From: Chloroflexota bacterium
GTDB lineage: Bacteria > Chloroflexota > Dormibacteria > Dormibacterales > Dormibacteraceae
DNA: 20,410 bases
Direction: 5' to 3'
NCBI GenBank assembly: GCA_005880525.1
Contig: VBFW01000191.1
Coordinates: forward strand, 1 to 20,410
Shown: positions 1-7,398 of the stretch, piece by piece
Position numbering within the stretch: position 1 is the stretch's first letter
Layout of the letters: every line of letters begins with the position of its first letter
Position numbers and translations under genes: made by a program
The notes under the pieces: model-generated
What the model was told of the DNA's origin: nothing
The model's input: only the letters and a program-made list of their open reading frames with translations
Database searches by the model: none

Positions 1-485
1 GTCTTCTGGCCGTCGACCACGACATCGTCGGTTCGCTTGTCAGCGATCGTGCTCAGGAAGTTCGCCTTCACCTTGTTGGCGTCGGTGATCGCGCTGGTGT
101 CGACGGGCTGCGCGTTCTTGGACGTGTACCAGCGATCACCCACTACCTTCGCCAGCTGCCGGGCCTCAGTCGGATCCGTGATCTGGCTCTCCAGGTATCC
201 CGAGCCTTTGAAGTAGATCTTGCCGTTGATCTGCAGGGCTTCATAGCTCAGCGAGCCCTGCGTGACCTGGACGTCCTCGGTGGCGGGCGCAACGTACTTC
301 GTGTCGAACTTGTAGAGCGTCGTGTCTTGTGTGAACGTGCCCTTCGCCTCGACGCTCTTGGCCTTGGCGAGGTTGTCCGCGGCCCCGTTCTCCAGCTGGG
401 ACGTCGAGGCGCGCCCGAGCCCGAACGGCAGCCCGCAGGCGGCGATGACCAGCGCCGCAGCGCTGGTCATCAACAGCTTCCGCAT
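1..485 (-). CDS. Putative lipoprotein, 3' end outside the window
   Basis: The frame opens with ATG at 485 and reads MRKLLMTSAAALVIAAC. This is a short basic start, a hydrophobic stretch and a lipobox ending IAAC, so Cys17 is the expected lipidation site. The mature part visible here is about 145 residues, polar and beta-prone, with stretches such as YEALQINGKIYFKGSGYL, and it runs off the window edge. The layout recalls LppX/LprG/LolA-type lipid-handling lipoproteins, but I cannot confirm the family. The start lies 10 bases after the coxM stop with a weak TGGAG upstream, so it is probably the last visible gene of the cox operon. A membrane-anchored partner for the molybdoenzyme is possible but inferred only from position. 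The reading frame is certain; the function is unknown. Confidence 0.75.
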   Translation of the reverse strand, partial: MRKLLMTSAAALVIAACGLPFGLGRASTSQLENGAADNLAKAKSVEAKGTFTQDTTLYKFDTKYVAPATEDVQVTQGSLSYEALQINGKIYFKGSGYLESQITDPTEARQLAKVVGDRWYTSKNAQPVDTSAITDANKVKANFLSTIADKRTDDVVVDGQK

Positions 486-495
486 CGGCTCCAGG

Positions 496-1302
496 CTACT
501 GAGCCTGCTCGATTGCCCTCCGCGTGAGGACCCTGGCGAGATGCTTCTTGTATTCGGGGCTCGCCCGCAGGTCGCCCGCGGGGTTCAGGCCGTCGGACGC
601 GTGCTGCGCCGCCTCTTCAGGCTTCGCGCCCTTGCCGAGCGCATCCTCAACCGCCTTGGCGCGCACGGGCGTCGGGCCCACATTGGTCAGCCCGATGCGC
701 CAGTGGCCGTCCACCTTCTGGGCTGCGGCTCCGACGATTGCCCAGTCGAACAGCCGGCGGCGGAACTTGATGTACTTGTGAGGGCCGTTTGCCACGGGGA
801 ACACGACCTCGGTGACGATCTCGTTCGCTTGCAGCGGCGTGGTGAACAGGTCTTTGAAGAAATCCTTGGCCGGGATCGTCCGCCGGTTGGTGACGATGTC
901 GGCGTCGAGCATCAGTGCGATGGTCGGATAGTCGCCGGCCGCGTCGGCGTGCGCGACGACACCGCCGATCGTGCCCATGTTGCGCACCTGGTTGTCGCCG
1001 ACCTCGCTCGCCACCTCGGCGAGGATGGGCAGCTTGTCCCTGATGACGTCCGAGCTGTGAATCGCGAAATGGCGCGTGAGCGCGCCCACATGCAGCTTGT
1101 CGCCCTTGGCCTCGATGTGGTCGAGTCCCTTGATGCCGTTGATGTCGACGAGGGCCTTGGGCTGGGCGAGGCGAAGCCGCATCAGCGGGATGAGGCTGTG
1201 GCCGCCCGCCAGCACCTTGGCATCCTCTCCAAACTTGTCAAGCAACTTGACCGCCTCATCGACTGAGGAGGCCTTCGCGTATTCGAATGCGGCGGGGATC
1301 AC
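496..1302 (-). CDS. coxM: CoxM-type FAD-binding medium subunit of a xanthine dehydrogenase family enzyme
   Basis: This 268-residue protein matches the usual size of the FAD-binding subunit of CO dehydrogenase-like and xanthine dehydrogenase-like hydroxylases. The two FAD pyrophosphate-binding motifs are visible: AGGHS at residues 32-36 and TIGG at 111-114, the latter followed by the typical AHADAAGDYPT segment. The C-terminal part corresponds to the CO_deh_flav_C domain. In the complex the subunit passes electrons from the iron-sulfur subunit to FAD and on to an acceptor. I chose the GTG at 1302 because it overlaps the coxL stop in a GTGA junction, typical of translational coupling, and because the protein then begins MIPAAFEYAKA as in the family. 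Order S-L-M is that of form II operons. Confidence 0.92.
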   Translation of the reverse strand: MIPAAFEYAKASSVDEAVKLLDKFGEDAKVLAGGHSLIPLMRLRLAQPKALVDINGIKGLDHIEAKGDKLHVGALTRHFAIHSSDVIRDKLPILAEVASEVGDNQVRNMGTIGGVVAHADAAGDYPTIALMLDADIVTNRRTIPAKDFFKDLFTTPLQANEIVTEVVFPVANGPHKYIKFRRRLFDWAIVGAAAQKVDGHWRIGLTNVGPTPVRAKAVEDALGKGAKPEEAAQHASDGLNPAGDLRASPEYKKHLARVLTRRAIEQAQ

Positions 1303-3653
1303 TTGCGCGCCTCCTTCATCATGTGCCACAGCTTGTCCGGGGTCGCGGGCATGTCGACGTGCTTGATGCCCAGCGGGCTGAGCGCGTCGCAGATGGCGTT
1401 GATGACCGCCACACTGGCCGCGATGGTGCCCGCCTCGCCGATGCCTTTCACGCCCAGGTCGTTGGTAGGGCTTGGCGTGATCGTCTTGTCGAGGATGAAC
1501 GGCGGGATCTCGCCCGCCGACGGAACCAGGTAGTCGATCATCGTTCCGGTCTTCAGCTGACCGCTGCTTTCGTCGTAGACGACCTCTTCGTACAGCGCCT
1601 GCGCGATCGCCTGCACGACGCCGCCGTGGATCTGGCCGTCGACGATCATCGGGTTGATGATGTTTCCGCAGTCGTCGACAGCGACGTACTTCTCGAGCTT
1701 CACGCTGCCGGTCTCGGCGTCGATCTCGACCACCGCCACGTGCGCGCCGAACGGCCACACGAGGTTGGGTGGATCGAAGTACGCGACCGCCTCGAGCCCT
1801 TGCTCCATGCCTTCAGGAAGCCCCATTCCGTAGCTCGCGAACGCGACCTCGCCGAAGGCCTTCGACTTGTCCGGTGAACCCTTGACGTGGAAGTTCCCGT
1901 GCTCGAACACCACGTCCTCTTCCGCCGCTTCGAAGATGTGGGCGGCGAGCTTCTTGCCTTTGTCGATCACCTTGCCTACTGCCTTGCTGATCGCCACGCC
2001 GCCGACGGCGAGGCTGCGGCTGCCGTAGGTGCCGTATCCGAATGACGTGCCTTCGGCCGTGTCGCCGTGGCGCAGCTCGACGCTGTCGAGCGGCACGCCC
2101 AGCTGGTCGGCGACGATCTGGCTGAACGTCGTCTCGTGGCCCTGGCCGTGTGAGTGCGTGCCCGTGTAGACGATGACCGCGCCGGTTGGCGTGACGCGTA
2201 CCTGCGCCGACTCCACCAGCGCGATGCCTCCGGTGGCCGGCGCCGTGGCCGCGCTGGGGCCGAAGCCGCACAGCTCGATCCACGTCGACAGCCCGATGCC
2301 CATGTAGCGGCCCTGCTTGCGCAGGTCGGCCTGCTTCTTGCGGAGCTCCGCGTAGCCCGCGAGCTCCAGCGCCTTGTCGAGCGATTTGTCGTAGTCGCCC
2401 GAGTCGACCACCAGTCCGAAGTTCTGCGTGAACGGGAAGTCTTCAGGCTGGATGAAGTTCTTCCTCCGAATATCGACTGGATCCATCTTCAGCTCGAGCG
2501 CGACGAGGTCGACCATCCTCTCGACGAGGTGAGTCGCCTCGGGCCGGCCCGCGCCTCGATATGGATCGGTCGGCACGCGGTTGGTCAGCACGCCGACTGT
2601 GCGCGCCGAGATGCCCTTCCACTTGTAGCCGCCACCGGCCATCAGGCAGGCGACCGGCTGGAATGCGCCGAACGTGCCGTGATATGCGCCAACGTCCACG
2701 TACTGGACGACGCGCATCGCGAGCAGCGTGCCGTCCTTCTTCGCCGCGACCTCACAGTCGTAGAACTGGCCGCGACCGTGCGTCGAGTTCTGGATCGATT
2801 CGGTGCGCGTCTCGATCCACTTGACCGGGCGGGCGGTCATGCGCGACAGCGCCGGGACCAGGTAGTCCTCCGGGTAAGGGCTGATCTTGCTGCCGAACCC
2901 GCCGCCCACATCGGGCGAGATCACACGCACCTGGCTTTCCCTCAGCCCCAATGCGCCGGACACGAACAGCCTGATGAAGTGCGGGTTCTGGCTGGACAAC
3001 CACATGGTCAGCTTCTTGTCGAAGCCTTCGTAATCGGCCAGCACGCCGCGCGGCTCCATCGGTACGGGGGCGAGCCGGTTCTGCAGGACTCGCTCCTTCA
3101 CCACGACGTCCGCTTCCTTGAATGCGGCTTCAGTCAGGTCGAGCGGCGTGTAGGTGAAGTCCCAGCACACGTTGTCCGGTCCGGCCTCATGCGCCTTCGG
3201 AGCGCCCTTCGCGAGCGCCTTCTCGAGGTCCATCACAACGGGCAGGTCGTCGTAGTCGACCTGGATCATGTTGGCCGCGTCGGCCGCCTGCCCCTTGCTC
3301 TCCGCGAGCACCACGGCGACGATCTCGCCCTGATAGGTGACCTCCTTCTCGGCGATGGGGAACCGCTCGGGGACGTACTTCTTCTCGGCCACGAAAGCGG
3401 GCGCGGCCGGATGCGTGCCGGCGAGCTGGCCCTTGAAATCGCGCGCGGTGTAGACGCCGACGACGCCGGGCGCCTTGCTCGCGTCCGTGACGTCGATGCT
3501 CTTGACGCGCGCGTGAGCGACGGGGCTGCGCACGAACGATGCATACGCGGTGCCCTGGCGAGTGAAGTCGTCGATGTAGTGGCCGTGGCCCGTGATGAGC
3601 CGCGGATCTTCGCGACGATGGATCTTGGCCCCAACGAGCTGGGTGACCGCCAT
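1299..3653 (-). CDS. coxL: Form II CoxL-like molybdopterin-binding large subunit
   Basis: The 784-residue protein has the length and order of the molybdopterin cytosine dinucleotide subunit of the xanthine oxidase family. It starts MAVTQLVGAKIHRREDPRLITG, the usual beginning. Visible motifs are VGGGFGSK at 249-256, the active-site loop PYRGAGR at 364-370, QGHETTFSQI around 504-513, and GVKGIGEAG with the catalytic glutamate at about residue 740. PYRGAGR matches the form II signature AYRGAGR except for the first residue. The form I CO dehydrogenase signature AYXCSFR, with its Cu-binding cysteine, is absent, so CO oxidation should not be assumed. The substrate is unknown; aldehydes or N-heterocycles are plausible. 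A strong GGGAGGG site lies inside the end of coxS, and ATG follows the coxS stop after one base. Confidence 0.93.
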   Translation of the reverse strand: MAVTQLVGAKIHRREDPRLITGHGHYIDDFTRQGTAYASFVRSPVAHARVKSIDVTDASKAPGVVGVYTARDFKGQLAGTHPAAPAFVAEKKYVPERFPIAEKEVTYQGEIVAVVLAESKGQAADAANMIQVDYDDLPVVMDLEKALAKGAPKAHEAGPDNVCWDFTYTPLDLTEAAFKEADVVVKERVLQNRLAPVPMEPRGVLADYEGFDKKLTMWLSSQNPHFIRLFVSGALGLRESQVRVISPDVGGGFGSKISPYPEDYLVPALSRMTARPVKWIETRTESIQNSTHGRGQFYDCEVAAKKDGTLLAMRVVQYVDVGAYHGTFGAFQPVACLMAGGGYKWKGISARTVGVLTNRVPTDPYRGAGRPEATHLVERMVDLVALELKMDPVDIRRKNFIQPEDFPFTQNFGLVVDSGDYDKSLDKALELAGYAELRKKQADLRKQGRYMGIGLSTWIELCGFGPSAATAPATGGIALVESAQVRVTPTGAVIVYTGTHSHGQGHETTFSQIVADQLGVPLDSVELRHGDTAEGTSFGYGTYGSRSLAVGGVAISKAVGKVIDKGKKLAAHIFEAAEEDVVFEHGNFHVKGSPDKSKAFGEVAFASYGMGLPEGMEQGLEAVAYFDPPNLVWPFGAHVAVVEIDAETGSVKLEKYVAVDDCGNIINPMIVDGQIHGGVVQAIAQALYEEVVYDESSGQLKTGTMIDYLVPSAGEIPPFILDKTITPSPTNDLGVKGIGEAGTIAASVAVINAICDALSPLGIKHVDMPATPDKLWHMMKEARK

Positions 3654-3654
3654 G

Positions 3655-4022
3655 TCAGTTCCCTCCCGCCGTGACCTGGGTCTTCCGGGCCGGCGTGCTG
3701 CTCATAGTCCTGGCGGCGGTCTGCACTGCCTTGACGATGTTCACGTAACCCGTGCACCGGCACAGGTTGCCTTCGAGGCCCCTGCGGATCTCATCCTCGG
3801 TCGGGTTGGGGTTCTGCTCGAGCAGGTAGGCCGCGGCCATGATGAAGCCGGGCGTGCAGTAACCGCACTGCAGTCCGTGCTCATCCCAGAAGGCCTGCTG
3901 GATCGGGTGGAGCTCATCGCCGTTGGCCATGCCCTCGATCGTCGTGAGGTTGCGGCCCTCGGCCTGGACGGCGAATGCTCGTGCTTATGCCCGTTGACGG
4001 TGACTGCGACCTTGTGCTTCAT
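3655..4022 (-). pseudogene. coxS: coxS iron-sulfur small subunit with internal deletion and frameshift
   Basis: ATG at 4022, with an excellent AGGAGG site, begins MKHKVAVTVNGHKHEH, the standard N-terminus of the small subunit. After about 16 codons the homologous sequence resumes in another frame at FAVQAEGRNLTTIEGMANGDELHPIQQ and continues to the normal C-terminus. The second cluster motif is intact (CGYC, then CRCTG). The usual middle segment, about 50 residues with the plant-type ferredoxin ligands CxxxxCGxC and a fourth Cys, is missing. The total length is 368 bases, so the lost length is 1 modulo 3. No ordinary translation gives a working subunit. The reading is either a real disabling deletion or an assembly fault. 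An internal ATG at 3930 could give a 91-residue fragment with only the second cluster. Confidence 0.85.
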
Positions 4023-4103
4023 CCGGCTCCTCCTAGCTAGCGGGCGGCGCGCTCGAGGCGCGGGCGGCGCATGACGGGCGGCCGCGCGGACGCAATTCGA
4101 ACC

Positions 4104-4124
4104 GTGTCCGAACCTGTCGGACAC
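4104..4124. promoter_or_regulatory. Perfect inverted repeat in the coxS/coxG divergent promoter region
   Basis: GTGTCCGA, a 5-base spacer (ACCTG) and TCGGACAC form a perfect 8-5-8 dyad. It lies upstream of coxG and about 80 bases upstream of the coxS start. TACTAT (4126-4131), a possible -10 box for coxG, begins one base after it. The size and symmetry fit the operator of a dimeric repressor or activator controlling both transcription units. No regulator gene is adjacent, so its partner is unknown. Confidence 0.55.
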
Positions 4125-4136
4125 CTACTATTCGGC

Positions 4137-4142
4137 TACTTT
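4137..4142 (+). promoter_or_regulatory. TANNNT box upstream of coxG
   Basis: TACTTT ends 10 bases before the coxG ATG, which lacks any Shine-Dalgarno sequence. It could be the -10 box of a leaderless transcript. TACTAT at 4126-4131 is a second candidate that would give a leader of about 15 bases. Confidence 0.35.
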
Positions 4143-4152
4143 TACTTCTGAA

Positions 4153-4752
4153 ATGCAACTGGAAAATTCCTTCTCGGTCAATGCGCCCCCCGATCGGGTG
4201 TTCGCCTACCTGCTCGACATCAACAAAGTGGTCGGCTGTGTACCTGGCGCGGAGCTGTCGGAGGTCGTCGATCCGGCCACGTTCAAGGGCAAGGTGAAGG
4301 TCAAGGTCGGGCCGATCACGGTCGCCTACAACGGGACCGCGCGCATCACCGATCGTGACGACGCCGGCCGGTCGGCCGCCATCGAGGCGGAGGGCCGCGA
4401 AACCACCGGGCCGGGCTCCGCCCGCGCCAAGGCTGTGATGAAGGTCGATGCCGAGGGCTCGGGGTCGATGGTCAAGATCTCGACCGACTACAGCGTGGCG
4501 GGGCGCGTGGCGCAGTTCGGGCGGGGCGTGATGGAAGACGTGTCGCGGCGGATCATCAACGAGATGGCCGCCTGCATCAAGGCCAACGTCGAGGGCGGCG
4601 AGCAGCACGAGGCGGCCGTGTCGGGAGGATCGGTGAGCGCCGACACACCGGCACCGGCGCCGGTGACGGCCCAGCCGGTCAACGCGGTCCCGATGTTCTT
4701 CCAGGTCCTGTGGGCGGGAATCCGCCGGCTGTTCGGAGCCCGCTCGACCTAA
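4153..4752 (+). CDS. coxG: CoxG-like SRPBCC family protein
   Basis: This 199-residue protein starts MQLENSFSVNAPPDRVFAYL, followed by CVPGAE and the KGKVKVKVGPITVAYNGTA strand. This is the classical beginning of CO dehydrogenase subunit G (SRPBCC/START-like fold with a hydrophobic cavity). The fold covers about residues 1-150. A Pro/Ala-rich linker follows, ending in a hydrophobic segment, AVPMFFQVLWAGIRRLF, with a basic end, as expected for a membrane-associating tail. In studied Cox systems CoxG helps attach the hydroxylase to the membrane and couple it to the quinone pool. Its divergent position next to coxSLM supports the same job here. No ribosome binding site is visible; the start rests on homology. 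Confidence 0.88.
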   Translation: MQLENSFSVNAPPDRVFAYLLDINKVVGCVPGAELSEVVDPATFKGKVKVKVGPITVAYNGTARITDRDDAGRSAAIEAEGRETTGPGSARAKAVMKVDAEGSGSMVKISTDYSVAGRVAQFGRGVMEDVSRRIINEMAACIKANVEGGEQHEAAVSGGSVSADTPAPAPVTAQPVNAVPMFFQVLWAGIRRLFGARST

Positions 4753-4780
4753 CCCCCGCTAGCGAGGTCGGGAACTACAC

Positions 4781-5293
4781 CTAGCCGAGGAACAGGGCCA
4801 GCATGTGGTCGCGGTTGGCCCAGATGTTGGGCTGCGCCCAGCTCTTGCCCGCCACGCCGATGACCGTCACCGTCACGTCGAACATCTGGAAGAACCGGCC
4901 CTTGAGCAGGAGCTCGGTGTGCATCTCGGGCGAAGCCGCTTTGGCAAACTCGGCGAACCCGCTGACCATGAACTCTGCCGCCTGGTACATGGCGTAACGA
5001 CGGATCGTCTCCATCTGCGGGTCGACCGGTGGCGGTTCCGGATCGATCGTGCGGATTCCGCCGATCAGAGCCTTGTTGAACAGGCCTTCCGGCACTCCGT
5101 TCAACTGCACAGCGCCTGGCAGCAGCGGCTCCGCCGAGACGTTGCGCATGTGAAACAGCGACTCCTGGTCGTTGAGCGTCTCTCGCATGCGTCCGCGGAT
5201 CTGCATCTCCCCGGTCAGGCGCTGGTAGGGCGTCAGGACGTCCACCTTGGTCCAGTTGGCTATGCCTATCGCGCCGGCAGTGGGCTGTTGCAT
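4781..5293 (-). CDS. Hypothetical protein, 170 aa
   Basis: The open frame runs from ATG at 5293 to a stop at 4781, with codon use like the neighbours. I recognise no family. The protein looks soluble, with no signal peptide and no long hydrophobic helix. Two beta-rich parts are visible: residues 17-60 (VDVLTPYQRLTGEMQIRG and following, with an LFHMRNV stretch) and 125-160 (ELLLKGRFFQMFDVTVTVIG). They are separated by a Pro-rich linker (EPPPVDPQ) and an alpha-helical stretch. A TATTCT box 8 bases before the ATG suggests a leaderless transcript divergent from the amidase gene, and the gene is convergent with coxG. Expression looks real; the function is unknown. Confidence 0.7.
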   Translation of the reverse strand: MQQPTAGAIGIANWTKVDVLTPYQRLTGEMQIRGRMRETLNDQESLFHMRNVSAEPLLPGAVQLNGVPEGLFNKALIGGIRTIDPEPPPVDPQMETIRRYAMYQAAEFMVSGFAEFAKAASPEMHTELLLKGRFFQMFDVTVTVIGVAGKSWAQPNIWANRDHMLALFLG

Positions 5294-5301
5294 CGCCCGG
5301 G

Positions 5302-5307
5302 AGAATA
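5302..5307 (-). promoter_or_regulatory. Leaderless-type -10 box for the 170-aa protein
   Basis: On the minus strand TATTCT ends 8 bases before the ATG at 5293, and no Shine-Dalgarno sequence is present. The 38-base gap to the divergent amidase gene must hold both promoters. Confidence 0.45.
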
Positions 5308-5331
5308 CCTTTCCGCTGCGAGAATTGCGCA

Positions 5332-6483
5332 GTGGAGCTCGAAGACGCCAAACGACGCATCGAGCAGCACAGCGCGCTGCACGCGTTCATTTCGATCTCT
5401 GACGAGACCGGCGACGGACCCATAGTCGCCGTCAAAGACCTGGTCGACGTCAAGGGCATCGTCACGACGGCGGGCGGGATCATCCTGCCCATGACGCCGG
5501 CCGCAGACGATGCCCCGGTCGTCCAGCGCCTGCGCCGGCACGGGTGCGTCGTGGTCGGCAAGACGAACCTGCATGAGTTCGCTTATGGCGTGACAAGCGT
5601 CAATCCGCACTACGGCGCGGTCCTCAACCCGCACGACCCGAGCCGGGTGGCCGGCGGCTCATCGGGCGGCTCGGCAGTCGCCGTCGCCGCCGGCATGTGC
5701 GACTGGGCAATCGGGAGCGACACCGGCGGCTCGATCCGCATCCCCTCCGGCCTGTGCGGCATCGTCGGCTTCAAGCCGGCCGTCGGCAGCATCGACACCA
5801 CCGCCGTGGTGCCGCTGAGCCGCTCGCTCGACACGCTTGGTCCGATGGCGCCGGACGTGGCGACCGCCGCCCAGGCCTTCGCGATGATGACGGGCGAGGA
5901 CGTCGCGCCGATGCCAGGCTCCAGGCCGCGATTCGGCGTGCCGGCGAGCTGGGTGCACGACCTCGATGAGCAGACCTCACGGGCCTGGGCATTGGTATCC
6001 AGGGGAATTCCCGAGATCCAGTTCGTCGATCACGGCCCTCTGTTCCGAGACGGGCTGACCATCCTGATGGTCGAGGCCACGGTGTACCACCGGCTCTGGA
6101 TGGCCGAACAACCCGACAAGTACGGGGCTGACGTGCTGACCCTGCTCCGAAGGGGACTCGAGATCCTCGCCGTCGATTACGAACAGGCGCGGGCTGCCCG
6201 GCCCGGCCTGCAGGCGGCCGCACGCGCGGCGATGTCGGACATCGACGCGCTGATCCTGCCCACCACCGCGATCGTTGCGCCGCCCGTCACCGCCGGCATC
6301 GAGGCTCGCGAGCCGCTGGCGCGATACACGCGGCCGTTCAACCTGACGGGCCAGCCGGTGGTGTCGCTGCCGGCGCCGGTCAAGGGACTGCCGGTCGGCA
6401 TCCAGGTCGTCGGGCATACCAACGCCGGCGCGCTGTCCGCGGCGATGTGGCTGGAGCGGGAGTGGCGCAGCCCCGCCGCGTGA
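5332..6483 (+). CDS. Amidase signature family amidase
   Basis: The 383-residue protein carries the Ser-cisSer-Lys triad of the amidase signature family: Lys35 in VAVKDLVDV, cis-Ser110 in AGGSSGGS, and the nucleophile Ser134 in GSDTGGSIRIPSG. The spacings (75 and 24 residues) equal those in characterised members. It hydrolyses an amide bond, but the substrate cannot be read from the sequence. It is shorter than typical 450-500 residue members because the N-terminal part before the Lys is short, so it is closer to compact AtzF/GatA-like single-domain amidases. No GatB/GatC partner lies nearby, so a role in tRNA amidation is unlikely. GTG at 5332 is the first usable start after the divergent gene. 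The stop overlaps the next gene's start, so the two are probably co-translated. Confidence 0.9.
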   Translation: MELEDAKRRIEQHSALHAFISISDETGDGPIVAVKDLVDVKGIVTTAGGIILPMTPAADDAPVVQRLRRHGCVVVGKTNLHEFAYGVTSVNPHYGAVLNPHDPSRVAGGSSGGSAVAVAAGMCDWAIGSDTGGSIRIPSGLCGIVGFKPAVGSIDTTAVVPLSRSLDTLGPMAPDVATAAQAFAMMTGEDVAPMPGSRPRFGVPASWVHDLDEQTSRAWALVSRGIPEIQFVDHGPLFRDGLTILMVEATVYHRLWMAEQPDKYGADVLTLLRRGLEILAVDYEQARAARPGLQAAARAAMSDIDALILPTTAIVAPPVTAGIEAREPLARYTRPFNLTGQPVVSLPAPVKGLPVGIQVVGHTNAGALSAAMWLEREWRSPAA

Positions 6484-7304
6484 GGTCCAAGGAGCTGTAC
6501 CCGGCAGTTTTCAGCCGCCACGCCGAGGCTTACAAGTCGCGGCTCGACGAGATCATGGCGCGGGGCGAGGCGCGCGGACGTTTGCGTATGGTGGAGCGGA
6601 GCGAGGCGGCTCCTGGCATGACGGTTCTCGACCTGGCCTGCGGGCCCGGCAACATCACGCGGCTGCTGGCCCAGCGCGTCCAGCCCGATGGTCGAGTGCT
6701 GGGGGTCGACCTGGCGCGCGGAATGATCGCGATCGCAGCGTCTGAGCGCCCACCCGGCACGTCTTTCGCGGTGATGGACATCGAGAGCCTGGGCCTGTCG
6801 GACCAGGCTTTCGATGCGGTCGCGTGCGGCCACGGGCTGCAATTCGCACCTGACCTCGACCGTGCGCTGCGCGAGGCCTGGCGCGTGCTGCGTCCGTCCG
6901 GCGTTCTGGCCGCAAGCGTGCCCGCCGCCGGGACCGCTGAATCGGTGTGGACCTTGATCGACCGCGTCGTCGATCGTCATCTCCCTCCGGCGCCGAAGGC
7001 CGTCGATGACTCCGCAACGCGCGCAACCGTCAGCGATCCCGACACGTTTCGCTCGGCTGCGCTGGCGGCGGGCTTCAAATCAGCGTCCGTGGAGGTGGTC
7101 GACGAGGAGGTGCACTGGGACTCCGCCGAGATGCTGGTCTCGAGGTGCATGAGCTGGTGGCAGCTCGCGTCGCGTGTCGATGCGGTCGACTCGTGCGCCG
7201 GCGCGACCTTCATGGAGGAAGCGACCGAGGCGGTGCGACACGAGCATCCGGGCGCGATCACTACGCACAGCCGCAACCTGGTCCTGACGGCGCGGAGGGC
7301 GTGA
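6480..7304 (+). CDS. Class I SAM-dependent methyltransferase
   Basis: This is a Rossmann-type methyltransferase of about 274 residues. Motif I is VLDLACGPGNITRLL, the acidic residue ending strand 2 is in GRVLGVDLARGMI, motif II is in FDAVACGHGLQF, and the post-motif segment LREAWRVLRPSGVLAAS is typical of the UbiE/Methyltransf_11 group. GTG at 6480 overlaps the amidase stop in a GTGA junction, the same coupling used between coxL and coxM, and I prefer it. An in-frame ATG at 6447 inside the amidase gene is the alternative. The substrate is unknown; coupling to the amidase suggests a shared small-molecule pathway but proves nothing. The C-terminal third (WWQLASRVDAVD and following) has no motif I recognise. 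Confidence 0.87.
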   Translation: MRSKELYPAVFSRHAEAYKSRLDEIMARGEARGRLRMVERSEAAPGMTVLDLACGPGNITRLLAQRVQPDGRVLGVDLARGMIAIAASERPPGTSFAVMDIESLGLSDQAFDAVACGHGLQFAPDLDRALREAWRVLRPSGVLAASVPAAGTAESVWTLIDRVVDRHLPPAPKAVDDSATRATVSDPDTFRSAALAAGFKSASVEVVDEEVHWDSAEMLVSRCMSWWQLASRVDAVDSCAGATFMEEATEAVRHEHPGAITTHSRNLVLTARRA

Positions 7305-7329
7305 CGCGCATGCCTGCGACTCGGACCGC

Positions 7330-7382
7330 TTTGTGCGCAATTACACGTTCTGAACGCGAAATAACGTGCCTTTGTGCACAAA
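7330..7382. repeat. Intergenic nested hairpin with palindromic TTTGTGCACAAA
   Basis: Between the convergent methyltransferase and glycosylase genes, 7330-7340 (TTTGTGCGCAA) pairs fully with 7372-7382 (one G-U pair). An inner stem pairs CACGTT at 7344-7349 with AACGTG at 7363-7368. The right arm is part of a 12-base palindrome, TTTGTGCACAAA (7371-7382). The 8-base word CGGACCGC flanks the element directly at 7322-7329 and 7391-7398. The element is clearly richer in A+T than its surroundings. It may act as a bidirectional terminator, a protein site or a small mobile remnant. Confidence 0.5.
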
Positions 7383-7398
7383 AGTAGGCCCGGACCGC

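Noticed and set aside
2154..3674. Long open frame antisense to coxL
   Set aside because: It mirrors conserved coxL codons, has Arg/Val-rich low-complexity sequence and no domain. Such frames are common in GC-rich DNA.
1299..4022. Form I (true aerobic) CO dehydrogenase
   Set aside because: The AYXCSFR loop with Cu-ligating Cys is absent and the gene order is S-L-M, so form II is the right call.
4741..4775. CGACCT/AGGTCG stem between coxG and the 170-aa gene as terminator
   Set aside because: The stem has only 6 bp with a long loop and no T-run on either strand.
7322..7398. CRISPR or tandem repeat array
   Set aside because: There are only two short repeats, with no regular spacer series and no cas genes.
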